A stretch of 64,000 nucleotides of DNA from Rhizobiaceae bacterium (GCA_019635755.1 JAHBYW010000005.1:248001-312000), one strand, 5' to 3'; shown: positions 52,913-62,486, counted from the first letter of the stretch. A program made the numbers and translations. Notes: a model not told the origin generated them from the letters alone.

Positions 52913-54229
52913 TCAGGTCTCGCGGAAGGCGCGCTGGATCTGGTCGGCCAGCGGCTTCAGCAGGTAGGACATCATCGTCCGGTCGCGAGTGGTGAAGAAC
53001 ACCTCCGCCGGCATGCCCGGCGTCAGGACGAGATCGTCGTCGAGGCGCGCCAGCTCTTCCTTCGACAGCACGACATAGGCCGAGTAGAAGCCCATGCCGG
53101 TCCGCTGGTCGACGGTGATGTCCGGCGACACGTTGCGCAGCGTTCCGACCAGTTCCGGCGTGGTGCCGTGGCTGAACGCGGACAGCCGCACGCTCGCCTT
53201 CTGCCCTGCATGCAGCTGGTCGATGTCCTGCGGATGGATCTGCGCCAGGATGGTGAGCTCGTCGGTGATCGGGACGATCGACATGATCACCTCGCCGGGC
53301 TGGATCACGCCGCCCTCGGTGTGGATGCGCAGCTCGTGAACGATCCCGTCCTGCGGGCTGCGCAGCTCGACGCGCTGCAGCTGGTCGCGGGCGACGCGCT
53401 CGCGCTCGTGGAACTCGGCGAGCTTGGCCTGCGCCTCGCGCAGCTGCTCGGCGACCTCGCTGCGCAGGTCCTGGTCGATCTGCAGGATCTGCAGCTCCAC
53501 CTCCGCCGAGCGCCCCTTGGTCGACGCGATCGACGCCTTCAGCTGGCCGATCGCGCCGGCGACGCTGACCGCGTCGCGCTCCAGCGCCGAAAGTCGGTCG
53601 CGCGACACCAGCTTCTGCTCGAAGAGGGGCCTCAGATAGTCGAGATCCTTCTGGATCAGTTCGCCTTCGCGCACCTTCGCATCGTACTGCTGCTCGAGGC
53701 CCTCGACCTCGTCGCCCAGCTGCGCGATGCGCTCCCTGAGCTGCGATTTCTGCCCGGAGCGCACGGCGCTGCGGAAATCGAACAGCGACGTCTCGCCCTC
53801 CATCAGCTTGCGGACCGCCGGCTCGTCGGCGGCGGCGACCAGCTCCTCGGGGAAGGTGATCGCGTCCTTGCCGTCGCGCTCGGCCTCGAGCCGCGCGGCG
53901 CGCGCGAGGAGTTCGTTGATGCTCTGGGTGACGATCATCAGACCGGCGCGCGTCGCCGTCTCGTCGAGCCTGACCAGCGTGTCGCCCTTCTTCACGATGT
54001 CGCCCTCGCGCACGAGGATCGCGCCGACCACGCCGCCCGTCGGGTGCTGGATCTTCTTCACGTTGGAATCGACGATGACCGTGCCGCCGCCGATGACGGC
54101 GCCGGCGATGCTCGTCGTCGCCGCGACGCCGCCGAGGCCGAAGACGAACAGCGCTACCGTGGCGATGCCCCACAGCATGTAGCGGCGGATCGAGCCCTTG
54201 ATCTCATGGTCGGAGCGCGGTGCGGTCAC
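52913..54229 (-). CDS. Type I secretion membrane-fusion (adaptor) protein, HlyD/PrtE family
   Basis: 438-aa periplasmic adaptor with one inner-membrane span at about residues 18-40 (YMLWGIATVALFVFGLGGVAA). Then a lipoyl-like half (VIVDSNVKKIQHPTGGVVGAILVREGDIVKKGDTLVRLD), long alpha-helical coiled coil (about 90-280), the second lipoyl half (VELRSPQDGIVHELRIHTEGGVIQPGEVIMSIVP) and the beta-barrel end (VLTPGMPAEVFFTTRDRTMMSYLLKPL). GTG start 54229 overlaps the ATPase stop (GTGA). No TolC-like gene is present, so it must use one elsewhere. Confidence 0.9.
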   Translation of the reverse strand: MTAPRSDHEIKGSIRRYMLWGIATVALFVFGLGGVAATTSIAGAVIGGGTVIVDSNVKKIQHPTGGVVGAILVREGDIVKKGDTLVRLDETATRAGLMIVTQSINELLARAARLEAERDGKDAITFPEELVAAADEPAVRKLMEGETSLFDFRSAVRSGQKSQLRERIAQLGDEVEGLEQQYDAKVREGELIQKDLDYLRPLFEQKLVSRDRLSALERDAVSVAGAIGQLKASIASTKGRSAEVELQILQIDQDLRSEVAEQLREAQAKLAEFHERERVARDQLQRVELRSPQDGIVHELRIHTEGGVIQPGEVIMSIVPITDELTILAQIHPQDIDQLHAGQKASVRLSAFSHGTTPELVGTLRNVSPDITVDQRTGMGFYSAYVVLSKEELARLDDDLVLTPGMPAEVFFTTRDRTMMSYLLKPLADQIQRAFRET

Positions 54230-55974
54230 GGCGTCGGTTCCTCTGCGGTGGCAACGACCTTCAGCGGCACCTGCTGCTGTGAAGGCCGGGTCAGCTTGCT
54301 CAGGATGTCGTTCTTCGGCCCGAACGCCTGCACGCGCCCGGCCTGCATGACGAGGACCTGGTCGAGCGCAACCAGCGCGCTCGGCCGGTGCGCGATGACG
54401 ATGGCGATGCCGCCGCGCGAGCGCACCGACTGGATGGCGCCGGTCAGGGCGTTCTCGCCGTCGGCATCGAGGTTCGAGTTCGGCTCGTCGAGGACCACCA
54501 TGAACGGCTCGCCGTAGAGCGCGCGCGCCAGCGCCACGCGCTGACGCTGGCCGGCCGACAGGTTGGTACCGGCTTCGCCGATCCGCGTGTCGTAGCCCTC
54601 GGGCAGGCGCACGATGAGGTCGTGGACGCCCGCGGCATTCGCCGCCTTCAGGATCTTCTCGGTCGGCGCCTCGGGCTCGAAGCGCGCGATGTTCTCGGAA
54701 ATCGTCCCGTCGAAGAGCTGGACGTCCTGCGGCAGGTAGCCGATGTGCTGGCCCAGTTCCTCCGGCGCCCACTGGTCGAGCGTCGCGCCGTCGAGGCGGA
54801 TCTGCCCGCGCGCCGGCAGCCAGACGCCGGTGATGGCGCGGGCGAGCGACGATTTTCCGGATGCGCTCGGCCCGATGACCCCGAGGCCGGCACCCTTGGA
54901 CAGGCTGAAGCTCACGTCCTGCACGACGAGTGTCCTGTCACCGGGCGGCACGACCGACACGTTCTCCACGGCCACCGCCGCGACGGGCGCGGGAAGCGCC
55001 ACCGTCGTGTCGGTGTCGGGCATGGCGGAGAGCAGGTTGGTCAGGCGGCGCCAGCTGTCGCGGGCGCTGACGAAGGATTTCCAGTAGGCGATGGCGGTGT
55101 CGATCGGCGCCAGCGCGCGGCTCATCATGATCGAGGCGGCGATCATCACGCCGCCCGTCGCCTCGCCGTGGATGACCAGCCAGGCGCCGACCGCGAGAAT
55201 CGCGGACTGGAGCACGAGGCGCAGGATCTTCGACACGGTGCCCAGCGAGCCGGCGATGTCACTGGCGCGCTCGTTGGCGGCGAGGTATTCGGCGTTGATC
55301 GTCGTCCAGCGCAGGCTGACGCGGTCGCCGAACCCCATCGCCTGTACCGCCTCGTTGTTGCGGCGCGTCGCCTCGGCGAGCTGCAGGCGCTTGGAGGCGA
55401 GCGTCGCGGCCTCGCGCGACGGCGCCTTGGTCCGCACCTCGGCAAGGATGGTCAGCGCGGTGAGGATCAGCGCGCCCAGCACCGCGGTCATGCCGAGCCA
55501 GAAATGGAACAGGAAGCAGATGGCGATGTAGATCGGCATCCACGGCATGTCGAACAGCGCCGTCGGCCCCGCCGCGGAGAGGAAGTTGCGCACCGAGTCG
55601 AGGTCGCGCAGCGGCTGCATGCCGTCGCCGGTGATCTTGGAGCGCAGCGGCAGCCGGATCAGCACCGGGTAGATGTTCTGGCTCATCTCGGTGTCGAGCG
55701 CGGAGGAGACGCGCACCAGGAGCCTCGACCGGATCAGTTCCAGCACGCCCTGGAAGGCGAAGAGCAGGCCGGCGAACAGCGCCAGGCCGAGCAGCGTCGG
55801 CACGCTGCGCGACGGCACGACGCGGTCGTAGATCTGGAGCATGAAGAAGGAGCCGGTCAGCGCCAGCAGGTTGACGATGCCGCTCATCATCGCGACGCCC
55901 CAGAAGGCTCCGCGAAAAGCGGCGAGCACGCGCGCCAGGGTCAGTTTACGTGTTTCGTTTACGCCTGCAGCCAT
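54226..55974 (-). CDS. Type I secretion ABC transporter (permease-ATPase fusion), PrtD family
   Basis: 582-aa inner-membrane exporter. Six spans in residues about 20-300 (VAMMSGIVNLLALTGSFFMLQIYDRVVPSRS; FDMPWMPIYIAICFLFHFWLGM), then the ATPase: Walker A GPSASGKSSL, signature NLSAGQRQRVALA, Walker B FMVVLDEPNSNLD. It lacks the N-terminal C39 peptidase-like domain, as in PrtD/HasD. ATG 55974 gives a normal N-terminus. No RTX or other secreted substrate is encoded next to it. Confidence 0.9.
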   Translation of the reverse strand: MAAGVNETRKLTLARVLAAFRGAFWGVAMMSGIVNLLALTGSFFMLQIYDRVVPSRSVPTLLGLALFAGLLFAFQGVLELIRSRLLVRVSSALDTEMSQNIYPVLIRLPLRSKITGDGMQPLRDLDSVRNFLSAAGPTALFDMPWMPIYIAICFLFHFWLGMTAVLGALILTALTILAEVRTKAPSREAATLASKRLQLAEATRRNNEAVQAMGFGDRVSLRWTTINAEYLAANERASDIAGSLGTVSKILRLVLQSAILAVGAWLVIHGEATGGVMIAASIMMSRALAPIDTAIAYWKSFVSARDSWRRLTNLLSAMPDTDTTVALPAPVAAVAVENVSVVPPGDRTLVVQDVSFSLSKGAGLGVIGPSASGKSSLARAITGVWLPARGQIRLDGATLDQWAPEELGQHIGYLPQDVQLFDGTISENIARFEPEAPTEKILKAANAAGVHDLIVRLPEGYDTRIGEAGTNLSAGQRQRVALARALYGEPFMVVLDEPNSNLDADGENALTGAIQSVRSRGGIAIVIAHRPSALVALDQVLVMQAGRVQAFGPKNDILSKLTRPSQQQVPLKVVATAEEPTP

Positions 55975-56029
55975 GTGTTGCCTGACCCTGACGCCTGGGG
56001 CGCCACCGAGCGTTTGCACCGATTCCGCA

Positions 56030-56068
56030 TTTTTGTGGCACAAAAAGGTTGCAGGTTCAGTACCTGCA
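56030..56068. promoter_or_regulatory. Two adjacent palindromes in the T1SS-cas3 divergent region
   Basis: TTTTTGTG-G-CACAAAAA (56030-56046) and TGCAGGT-TCAGT-ACCTGCA (56050-56068), 55-95 bp upstream of the secretion ATPase start, inside the 300-bp gap to cas3. Both are exact dyads. They suggest operator sites for secretion-gene control. The rest of the gap, to 56274, holds no gene I can support. Confidence 0.5.
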
Positions 56069-56274
56069 CCGCCCCCTCAACCGCGGCTGGCCCGCATCAT
56101 GCCCGCGCGGCTTATACAGCCAAACGCGCCCCGCCGCAATTTGCGGTGGCGGCAACGCCCGGTGGTTGCGGCAACAGCTGAAAGAACGAGGGACAAAGCT
56201 GTTTGTTTCCTCGCAGAAAGGCCGGTCCGGAGGCAACCCTGTTGGTGGACTGACACTGCGGCTATATTTCGGGG

Positions 56275-58605
56275 ATGTATTTTGCACATTCGGGCACACC
56301 CGGAGACAAGCGAGACTGGCAGCCCATGGCCGACCATGCGCGCGAAGTGGCGCGGCTGGCGGCGGAAAATGCCGATGCCTTCGGCATGGCGAAGGCGGGC
56401 ATGCTGCTTGGCCTCGCGCATGACCTAGGCAAGTACGATCCGCGCTTTCCGCCGCGGCTCGAAGGCGCGAACATAAGGGTGGATCATTCGACCGCCGGCG
56501 CCAAGATCGTGCTGGATCTTGCGCGCCAGGCGCTGGCGCAGACGCGGGCCACGCCGGCGGACGGCCTCGCGGCAGAACTGGCAGCCTATGTCATCCTCGG
56601 TCACCACGCTGGCCTTCCCGACAAGCACTCGGCCGAGGCGAACTGCTTCGAGCGCCGGATCGATGGCTATGCTGGCAGCCTCGACGAGGTCTGGCGGAGC
56701 GAGATCGATCTCGACCTCTCGGGGCTGATGCCAGAGGCGATGATGAAGACCATCGCGCAATCGAACCACAAGGCCTTCGACCTCTCGGTGCTGACGCGCT
56801 TCCTGTTCTCCGCCCTGGTGGATGCCGATTTCAAGGATACGGAAGCGCACTACTCCCGCCTCAAGCTGCACACGCCCGACCGTGCTTGGTCGTCGCTGCA
56901 AAGCCTGCTGCAGGAGTTCATCGCGCGGTTCGACGCGCATATGGCGGGAAAGCGGACCGACAGCGCCGTGAACCAGCTCCGCGGCGAGGTCCTGGCCCAT
57001 GTGCGTGGCAAGGCCACCCTGTCGCCCGGCCTGTTCACGCTTACGGTGCCGACTGGCGGCGGCAAGACGCTCGCCTCGCTCGGCTTCGCGCTCGACCATG
57101 CGCGCACGCATGGGCTGCGGCGCATCATCTATTCCATCCCGTTCACGTCCGTGATCGATCAGACGGCCGACATCTTTCGTAATGTGCTGGGCCGCGAAAA
57201 CGTACTGGAACACCACTCGGCGATTGACGACGACGACGAGGAGCAGAGGCCCCGCAAGGATAGCCGGGCCGCGACCAGCCGCGACAGGCTGAGACTCGCC
57301 ATGGAGGACTGGGCGGCACCGGTGATCGTGACCACCAACGTGCAGTTCTTCGAAAGTCTGTTCGCAGCGCGCACGTCACGCGCGCGCAAGCTGCACAACA
57401 TTGCGGGCTCGATCATCATCCTCGACGAGGCGCAGACGCTGCCGCGCCAACTCCTGAAGCCCTGCGTGCGCATGATCGATGCGCTGGCACGGCTGTTCGG
57501 CTGCACCATCGTGCTCTGCACCGCCACGCAGCCTGCGCTCGGCCGCGAGCGGGCAGATGGCAAGAACGGATTTCCTGATGGGCTCGACTTGAAGGGTCGC
57601 GAACTGGCCCCGGACCCGCCACATTTGTTCCAGGTGCTCAAACGTACCTCCATCAGGCGCGCCGGGCCGATGGACAACGCCGCCCTGGTCGAGGCGCTGC
57701 GGCCGGAACCTCAGGCCCTGGTGATCGTCAACAGCCGCAGGCACGCGCTGGAGCTTTACAGGCACGCGCAACAGGAAGGGTTGGACGGCCTCGTTCACCT
57801 AACAACCCGACAGTGTGCCGCGCACCGGCGGACCATCCTGGCCGACATCCGCGCCCGTCTCGCCCTGAACAATCCGCGCGCCTGCCGGGTCATCGCGACG
57901 AGCCTGGTCGAAGCCGGCGTCGATCTTGATTTCCCGAAGGTCTGGCGGGCTGAAACCGGCCTCGATTCCATTATCCAAGCCGCAGGGAGGTGTAACCGTG
58001 AGGGCAGGCGGCGGGTCGAAGACAGCGTCGTCACAGTCTTTTCCGCGCCGGACTACAAACCGCCCTCTGAGATCGCAGGTCTCGTCGGCGACATGACTCG
58101 GATGGCACGAAATCACGGTGATCTGCAGTCTCTCGCGGCAATCGAAGACTATTTCGGGGAAGTTTACTGGCGCACCGGCGATGGGCTGGATGGGAAGGAG
58201 ATTTATCCCTCCTTCAAAGTGATATCGAGACAGCAGACGACCGACTTCGCGTTCCGAAAGGTCGCCAGCGCGTTCAGGATGATCGAAAGCAAGATGGAGC
58301 CGGTGATCATCCCTTTCGATGATGTCGCAAAGAAAGCCGTGGACGAACTTTCCGTCGCACAGATTCCGTCTGGCGCACTTGCACGAAAATTGCAGACTTA
58401 TGTTGTCCAAGTACCGCGCGTGGCGTGTGCCATGCTGATCAAAAAAGGCTTTGTGCGCGTGCAGGACGTTATATTGCGTGGCGATCAGTTTGCGGTTCTC
58501 GAGACCTCCGCAATCGGCCGCGGCAACGACGCAGTTTACAATGCTGAGCGTGGCCTGCTGTGGGAGACGCCAGAATATTTGGCGCAAGAAAATTCGATCA
58601 TTTAG
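56275..58605 (+). CDS. cas3: CRISPR-associated helicase-nuclease Cas3 (type I-C)
   Basis: 776-aa HD nuclease plus helicase that degrades target DNA after Cascade binding. HD residues: His5 (YFAHSG), His21, His49-Asp50 (GLAHDLGKY), His71 and His110-His111 (GHHAGLPD). Helicase: Walker A VPTGGGKT with Lys264, SIPFTSVIDQTADIFR, DEAQ box at 384-387, and motif VI QAAGRCNREGR. The start at ATG 56275 is required to keep the YFAHSG motif; it has no clear Shine-Dalgarno sequence. First gene of the cas operon; cas5 begins 35 bp later. Confidence 0.95.
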   Translation: MYFAHSGTPGDKRDWQPMADHAREVARLAAENADAFGMAKAGMLLGLAHDLGKYDPRFPPRLEGANIRVDHSTAGAKIVLDLARQALAQTRATPADGLAAELAAYVILGHHAGLPDKHSAEANCFERRIDGYAGSLDEVWRSEIDLDLSGLMPEAMMKTIAQSNHKAFDLSVLTRFLFSALVDADFKDTEAHYSRLKLHTPDRAWSSLQSLLQEFIARFDAHMAGKRTDSAVNQLRGEVLAHVRGKATLSPGLFTLTVPTGGGKTLASLGFALDHARTHGLRRIIYSIPFTSVIDQTADIFRNVLGRENVLEHHSAIDDDDEEQRPRKDSRAATSRDRLRLAMEDWAAPVIVTTNVQFFESLFAARTSRARKLHNIAGSIIILDEAQTLPRQLLKPCVRMIDALARLFGCTIVLCTATQPALGRERADGKNGFPDGLDLKGRELAPDPPHLFQVLKRTSIRRAGPMDNAALVEALRPEPQALVIVNSRRHALELYRHAQQEGLDGLVHLTTRQCAAHRRTILADIRARLALNNPRACRVIATSLVEAGVDLDFPKVWRAETGLDSIIQAAGRCNREGRRRVEDSVVTVFSAPDYKPPSEIAGLVGDMTRMARNHGDLQSLAAIEDYFGEVYWRTGDGLDGKEIYPSFKVISRQQTTDFAFRKVASAFRMIESKMEPVIIPFDDVAKKAVDELSVAQIPSGALARKLQTYVVQVPRVACAMLIKKGFVRVQDVILRGDQFAVLETSAIGRGNDAVYNAERGLLWETPEYLAQENSII

Positions 58606-58640
58606 CGGCCCATCAAGAGGCTGATCGACGGGTGGAGATA

Positions 58641-59339
58641 ATGGCCTACGGCATCCGACTGAAGGTCTGGGGCGATTACGCCTGCTTTACCAGGCCGGAG
58701 ATGAAGGTCGAGCGCGTCAGCTATGACGTCATGACGCCCTCGGCGGCGCGCGGCATCCTGGAGGCGATCCACTGGAAACCGGCCATCCGCTGGGTGATCG
58801 ACGCCATCCACGTGCTGGAGACGCCGCGCTTCCAGTCGATCCGGCGCAACGAGGTCGGCTCCAAGATCCCTGCCGGCAAGGTGAAAAGCGCGATGAAGCG
58901 CGGCGATCTGGACGGGCTGCAGCTGCTCGTCGACGAGGATCGCCAGCAGCGTGCCGCGACGGTGCTGGTGCGCCCGGCCTACGTCATCGCCGCCCATTTC
59001 GAACTGACCGCGAAGGCCGACGCCGAGGACAACGAGGGCAAGCACCTGGACGTGTTCAACCGCCGCGCCCGGCGCGGACAGTGCTTTCACCAGCCCTGCC
59101 TCGGAACGCGCGAATTCGCCGCCAGCTTCGAACTGGTCGAGCCCGGCGATCCGACGCCCGAGCCCGCGCCTGAGGATCGCACGTCCAATCTCGGCTTCGG
59201 CCAGCCCCGCCGGCTGGGCTTCATGCTTTGGGACATCGACCACCAGACGAAGGGCAAGCCCTCGATGTTCTTTGACGCGGTGATGAAGGACGGCGTCGTG
59301 AAGGTGCCGCAGCCGGACTCGCCGGAGATCCGCCGATGA
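58641..59339 (+). CDS. cas5c: Type I-C Cas5 (Cas5c/Cas5d), crRNA-processing Cascade subunit
   Basis: 232-aa RAMP protein that in type I-C replaces Cas6, cutting pre-crRNA and staying bound to the 5' handle. N-terminal IRLKVWGDYACFTRPEMKVERVSYDVMTPSAARGILEAIHWKP is the I-C signature, followed by HQPCLGTREFAASFELV and LGFMLWDIDH. GGTGGAG precedes ATG 58641 by a few bases. Overlaps cas8c by 4 bp (ATGA). Confidence 0.95.
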   Translation: MAYGIRLKVWGDYACFTRPEMKVERVSYDVMTPSAARGILEAIHWKPAIRWVIDAIHVLETPRFQSIRRNEVGSKIPAGKVKSAMKRGDLDGLQLLVDEDRQQRAATVLVRPAYVIAAHFELTAKADAEDNEGKHLDVFNRRARRGQCFHQPCLGTREFAASFELVEPGDPTPEPAPEDRTSNLGFGQPRRLGFMLWDIDHQTKGKPSMFFDAVMKDGVVKVPQPDSPEIRR

Positions 59340-61126
59340 GCATCCTCGCCTCGCTGGTTCGCGCCTACGACCGCATGCCGGACGCGCCGCCGTTCGGCTA
59401 TTCGATGGAAAAGATCGGATTTGTCATCTCGCTTGGCGAAGACGGATCGGTAGCTTGTGTAGTTGATCTCCGAGACGGGGACGGTAAGAAGAAGCAAGCT
59501 CGTATGATGTCGGTGCCAGCGTCGTTTAAGAGACCGGGCACCACACCGCGGTCCTTCTTCCTTTGGGACAAGACGTCCTATGTGCTCGGCGTCACCGCTG
59601 GTGAAGGAAAGCGCGTGGCTGACGAACACGCCGCCTTCAAGACGCGCCACGAAGAGGCGCTTGCCGCCACGGACGATCCGGGCCTGAAGGCTCTCCTGCT
59701 GTTCCTGCGGCGGTGGACGCCGGACCAGTTCGCCGCTCCGGACTGGAGCGACGATCTGCGCGACCAGAACGTCGTTTTTGCACTGGAAACGGACCGGCGG
59801 CAGAACCACTGGCTTCATGATCGGCCCGCCGCCAAGGCTTTATGGGAGCGCCTGTCCCGGGAATTCAGCAGTGCCGACCAGGTCTGCCTCGTCACCGGGG
59901 AACCGGGTCCGGTCGCCCGCCTGCATCCGGCGATCAAGGGAATCTGGGGCGGTCAGTCCTCCGGCGGATCGATCGTCTCGTTCAACCTCGACGCCTTCAC
60001 GTCTTACGGACACGAGCAGGGCGACAATGCGCCGGTTTCCGAAGTCGCAGCCGCCAAATACACCACGGCGCTGAACAGATACCTCGAACGCGACAGCAAG
60101 CACCGCATCCAGATCGGCGACACGTCGACGGTGTTCTGGGCGGACTCGAGCGATGCGCCGGCAGCGAGCGAGGCCGAAAGGCTGTTCGCGGCGATGCTCG
60201 GTCAGGAGCCGGACGACGGCGCCGACGGGGACGAAGGCGAAGCCAAGAAAATCGGCATCGTGCTGGAGCGGCTGCGCCAGGGTGACCAGACCCTCGCCAG
60301 CCTCCGGCCGAAGCTCGCCGAGGGCGTGCGGTTCTATGTCCTTGGTCTCGCGCCCAACGCAGCGCGCATCTCCATCCGGTTCTATTTCGATGACGATTTC
60401 AGCGTCCTGGCCGGCAACTACCAGCGCTTCGTCAACGATATGCGGATCGATCCTCCGTGGCGCGAGCCATACGCCCCGCTCTGGCGCTACCTGGTTGAGA
60501 CGGCGGTTCTCGGCAAGCGTGAGAACGTCCCACCGAACATCGCCGGCGACTGGATGCGCGCGATCCTGACGGGAACCCACTATCCGCTGACGCTCATGTC
60601 GACGATCCTGTCCCGCATACGCGCCGACGGCGAGATCAATGCGCTGCGTGTCGCCATGCTGCGCGCGGTGCTGGTCTGCAATTTCGGCATGTCGCCCGGC
60701 AGCGGCGACAAAACCAGGGAGGCTCCCGTGTCACTGGACTCGGAAAACCAAAACAAAGGCTATCTGCTGGGACGCCTGTTCGCGGTCTACGAACAGGCAC
60801 AGTCAGCGGCGCTCGGCCGCAACGTCAACGCGACGATCAAGGACAAGTTCTACGGTTCGGCCTCGGCAACGCCGCGGAACGTGTTTGCCCTGCTCGAGCG
60901 CAATTCGGCGAACCACCTGTCGAAGGTGGGCAAGGAACGTCCGGGACAGCGCGTAAACCTGGAAAAGGCGATCTCCGGGATCATGGACGCCATGTCGCCT
61001 GACAACGACCCGTTCCCGAGATCGCTAAACGCACAGGACCAGGCCCTGTTCGGCCTCGGCTACCACCACCAGCGCGGAGAATTCTTCCGCAAACGCGATG
61101 CCGGCACCGGGGAGGCCGCACAATGA
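59336..61126 (+). CDS. cas8c: Type I-C Cas8c (Csd1), large Cascade subunit
   Basis: 596-aa Csd1-family protein that recognises the PAM and recruits Cas3. Family segments: SILASLVRAYDRMPDAPPFGYSMEKIGFVI, FLWDKTSYVLGVT, VCLVTGEPGPVARLHPAIKGIWGGQSSGGSIVSFNLDAFTSYG and the C-terminal NKGYLLGRLFAVYEQAQSAALG, SASATPRNVFALLERNSANHLSK. An alternative internal start may make the small Cas11c subunit, as known for type I-C; I did not pin its position. Overlaps cas5 and cas7 by 4 bp at each end. Confidence 0.95.
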   Translation: MSILASLVRAYDRMPDAPPFGYSMEKIGFVISLGEDGSVACVVDLRDGDGKKKQARMMSVPASFKRPGTTPRSFFLWDKTSYVLGVTAGEGKRVADEHAAFKTRHEEALAATDDPGLKALLLFLRRWTPDQFAAPDWSDDLRDQNVVFALETDRRQNHWLHDRPAAKALWERLSREFSSADQVCLVTGEPGPVARLHPAIKGIWGGQSSGGSIVSFNLDAFTSYGHEQGDNAPVSEVAAAKYTTALNRYLERDSKHRIQIGDTSTVFWADSSDAPAASEAERLFAAMLGQEPDDGADGDEGEAKKIGIVLERLRQGDQTLASLRPKLAEGVRFYVLGLAPNAARISIRFYFDDDFSVLAGNYQRFVNDMRIDPPWREPYAPLWRYLVETAVLGKRENVPPNIAGDWMRAILTGTHYPLTLMSTILSRIRADGEINALRVAMLRAVLVCNFGMSPGSGDKTREAPVSLDSENQNKGYLLGRLFAVYEQAQSAALGRNVNATIKDKFYGSASATPRNVFALLERNSANHLSKVGKERPGQRVNLEKAISGIMDAMSPDNDPFPRSLNAQDQALFGLGYHHQRGEFFRKRDAGTGEAAQ

Positions 61127-62091
61127 CCACGCTCGCCAACCGCTACGACTTCGTCTTGCTCTTCGACGTGGTGAGGGGCAACCCGAACGGCGATCCCGAC
61201 GCCGGCAATCTGCCGCGTCTCGATCCGGAGACCAATCACGGCTTGGTGTCCGACGTCAGCCTGAAGCGCAAGGTTCGCAACTATGTCGAGCTCTCCCGCG
61301 GCGGAAGCGACGGGAATCACATCTATGTCGAAGACGGCGCGATCCTCAACGACAAGCACCGGCAGGCTTACAAGGCGCTTCGTCCTGGCGACGCAAAGGT
61401 GGACAAGGACGCCAAGCTCAACCCGAAGGACGACGCCGAGGCCAGGCAGCTTCGCGACTTCATGTGCCGCAACTTCTTCGATGTACGAACCTTTGGCGCG
61501 GTCATGTCGACGGGCATCAATGCCGGCCAGGTGCGGGGACCGGTCCAGATGACGTTCGCGCAGTCGATCGAGCCGATCATGCCGCAGGAAATCTCGATCA
61601 CCCGCATGGCGGCAACCAACGAGGCCGAGAAGAAGCAGCGCGCCGAGGGGACAGAGGAGGGAAACGACCGCGTCGACAACCGCACCATGGGACGCAAATA
61701 TATAGTCCCCTACGGCTTGTATCGGGCGCACGGCTTCATCTCCGCCAAGCTGGCGGAGCGGACGGGCTTTTCGGAGGGCGACCTTGCCCTTTTGTTCGAG
61801 GCTCTCTGTAGCATGTTCGAGCATGACCGCTCGGCCGCCCGGGGAGAGATGGCGACCCGGAACCTGATCGTCTTCAGGCATGGCAACCCGCTCGGCAATG
61901 CGCCGGCGCATGCTCTGTTCGACCGGGTCAAGGTTGAGCGCAACATCGACGGAGAGCGCAAGCCGATCGGCGGCCGGCTCGACAACTACCCGCCAGCCCG
62001 CGCCTTCTCCGACTACGCCGTCACCATCGACCGCGATAATCTGCCGGAAGGGATCAGCATCACAAATCCAATCGGCTCCGGTTCTCTCTGA
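61123..62091 (+). CDS. cas7c: Type I-C Cas7 (Csd2), Cascade backbone subunit
   Basis: 322-aa RAMP protein that forms the helical backbone along the crRNA. Csd2 signatures: YDFVLLFDVVRGNPNGDPDAGNLPRLDPETNHGLVSDVSLKRKVRNYV, FFDVRTFGAVMSTGINAGQVRGPVQMTFAQSIEPI and the C-terminal DRDNLPEGI-type end. Start by ATGA overlap with cas8c. In most type I-C operons cas4 follows directly, here it is 604 bp away. Confidence 0.95.
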   Translation: MTTLANRYDFVLLFDVVRGNPNGDPDAGNLPRLDPETNHGLVSDVSLKRKVRNYVELSRGGSDGNHIYVEDGAILNDKHRQAYKALRPGDAKVDKDAKLNPKDDAEARQLRDFMCRNFFDVRTFGAVMSTGINAGQVRGPVQMTFAQSIEPIMPQEISITRMAATNEAEKKQRAEGTEEGNDRVDNRTMGRKYIVPYGLYRAHGFISAKLAERTGFSEGDLALLFEALCSMFEHDRSAARGEMATRNLIVFRHGNPLGNAPAHALFDRVKVERNIDGERKPIGGRLDNYPPARAFSDYAVTIDRDNLPEGISITNPIGSGSL

Positions 62092-62168
62092 CTGAAGCGG
62101 ATGGCTATGCCAGACGATTCAGAAAATAGCTGTTGCGGCACTCTTGCCAGTGTGGCAGAACAAATGGT

Positions 62169-62202
62169 GAAGGTTGGACACATTGCAGTGTGTCCAACCT
62201 TC
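62169..62202. other. Perfect 14-bp hairpin between cas7 and cas4
   Basis: GAAGGTTGGACACA (62169-62182), loop TTGCAG, TGTGTCCAACCTTC (62189-62202). No T-run follows, so it is not a classical terminator. A shorter stem, TGCCA-GTG-TGGCA, lies just upstream (62145-62157) and CGGGCT-CGA-AGCCCG just downstream. Could end transcription with Rho, protect the upstream cas mRNA or be the end of a small mobile element. Confidence 0.8.
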
Positions 62203-62315
62203 AACGGGCTCGAAGCCCGGCCAGCGTTACGGCTAACGACGTATATTCTAGGCCGGTCCGTTCAATCCTTCAACTGCGCGTCGCTTCGAATGCGCAGAAC
62301 CAACGGAGGTGGACC

Positions 62316-62486
62316 TTGTTCGAAATTTTCAAAGCGAAAACTGGCGGCTACTTCTGGCACCTCAAGGGAAATAACGGCGAGATCCTATGTCACTCTGAGG
62401 TTCTTACGACCAAACAGTCTGCGCACGATGGCATTGCGGCCGTTAAGCGCATTGCCCCTACCGCCCAAGTCTACGACCGCACATAG
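62316..62486 (+). CDS. DUF1508 (YegP-like) miniature protein inserted in the cas operon
   Basis: 56-aa protein starting at TTG 62316: (M)FEIFKAKTGGYFWHLKGNN, then GEILCHSE, KQSAHDGIAAVKRIAP and the end QVYDRT. The pattern FEI-K-(G)-Y-W-LK--NGEI---SE-----S---GI--VK--AP matches one DUF1508 unit. A perfect GGAGGT (62305-62310) sits 5 bases before the TTG, deciding this start; longer frames upstream lack support. DUF1508 proteins are small beta-hairpin-helix folds of unknown function. The local G+C is near 47% (62281-62340), well below neighbouring cas genes. Confidence 0.75.
   Translation: MFEIFKAKTGGYFWHLKGNNGEILCHSEVLTTKQSAHDGIAAVKRIAPTAQVYDRT

Noticed and set aside
62169-62202. Hairpin read as a CRISPR repeat
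   Set aside because: Only one copy is present, with no regularly spaced repeats around it. The array should lie beyond cas2, outside the window.
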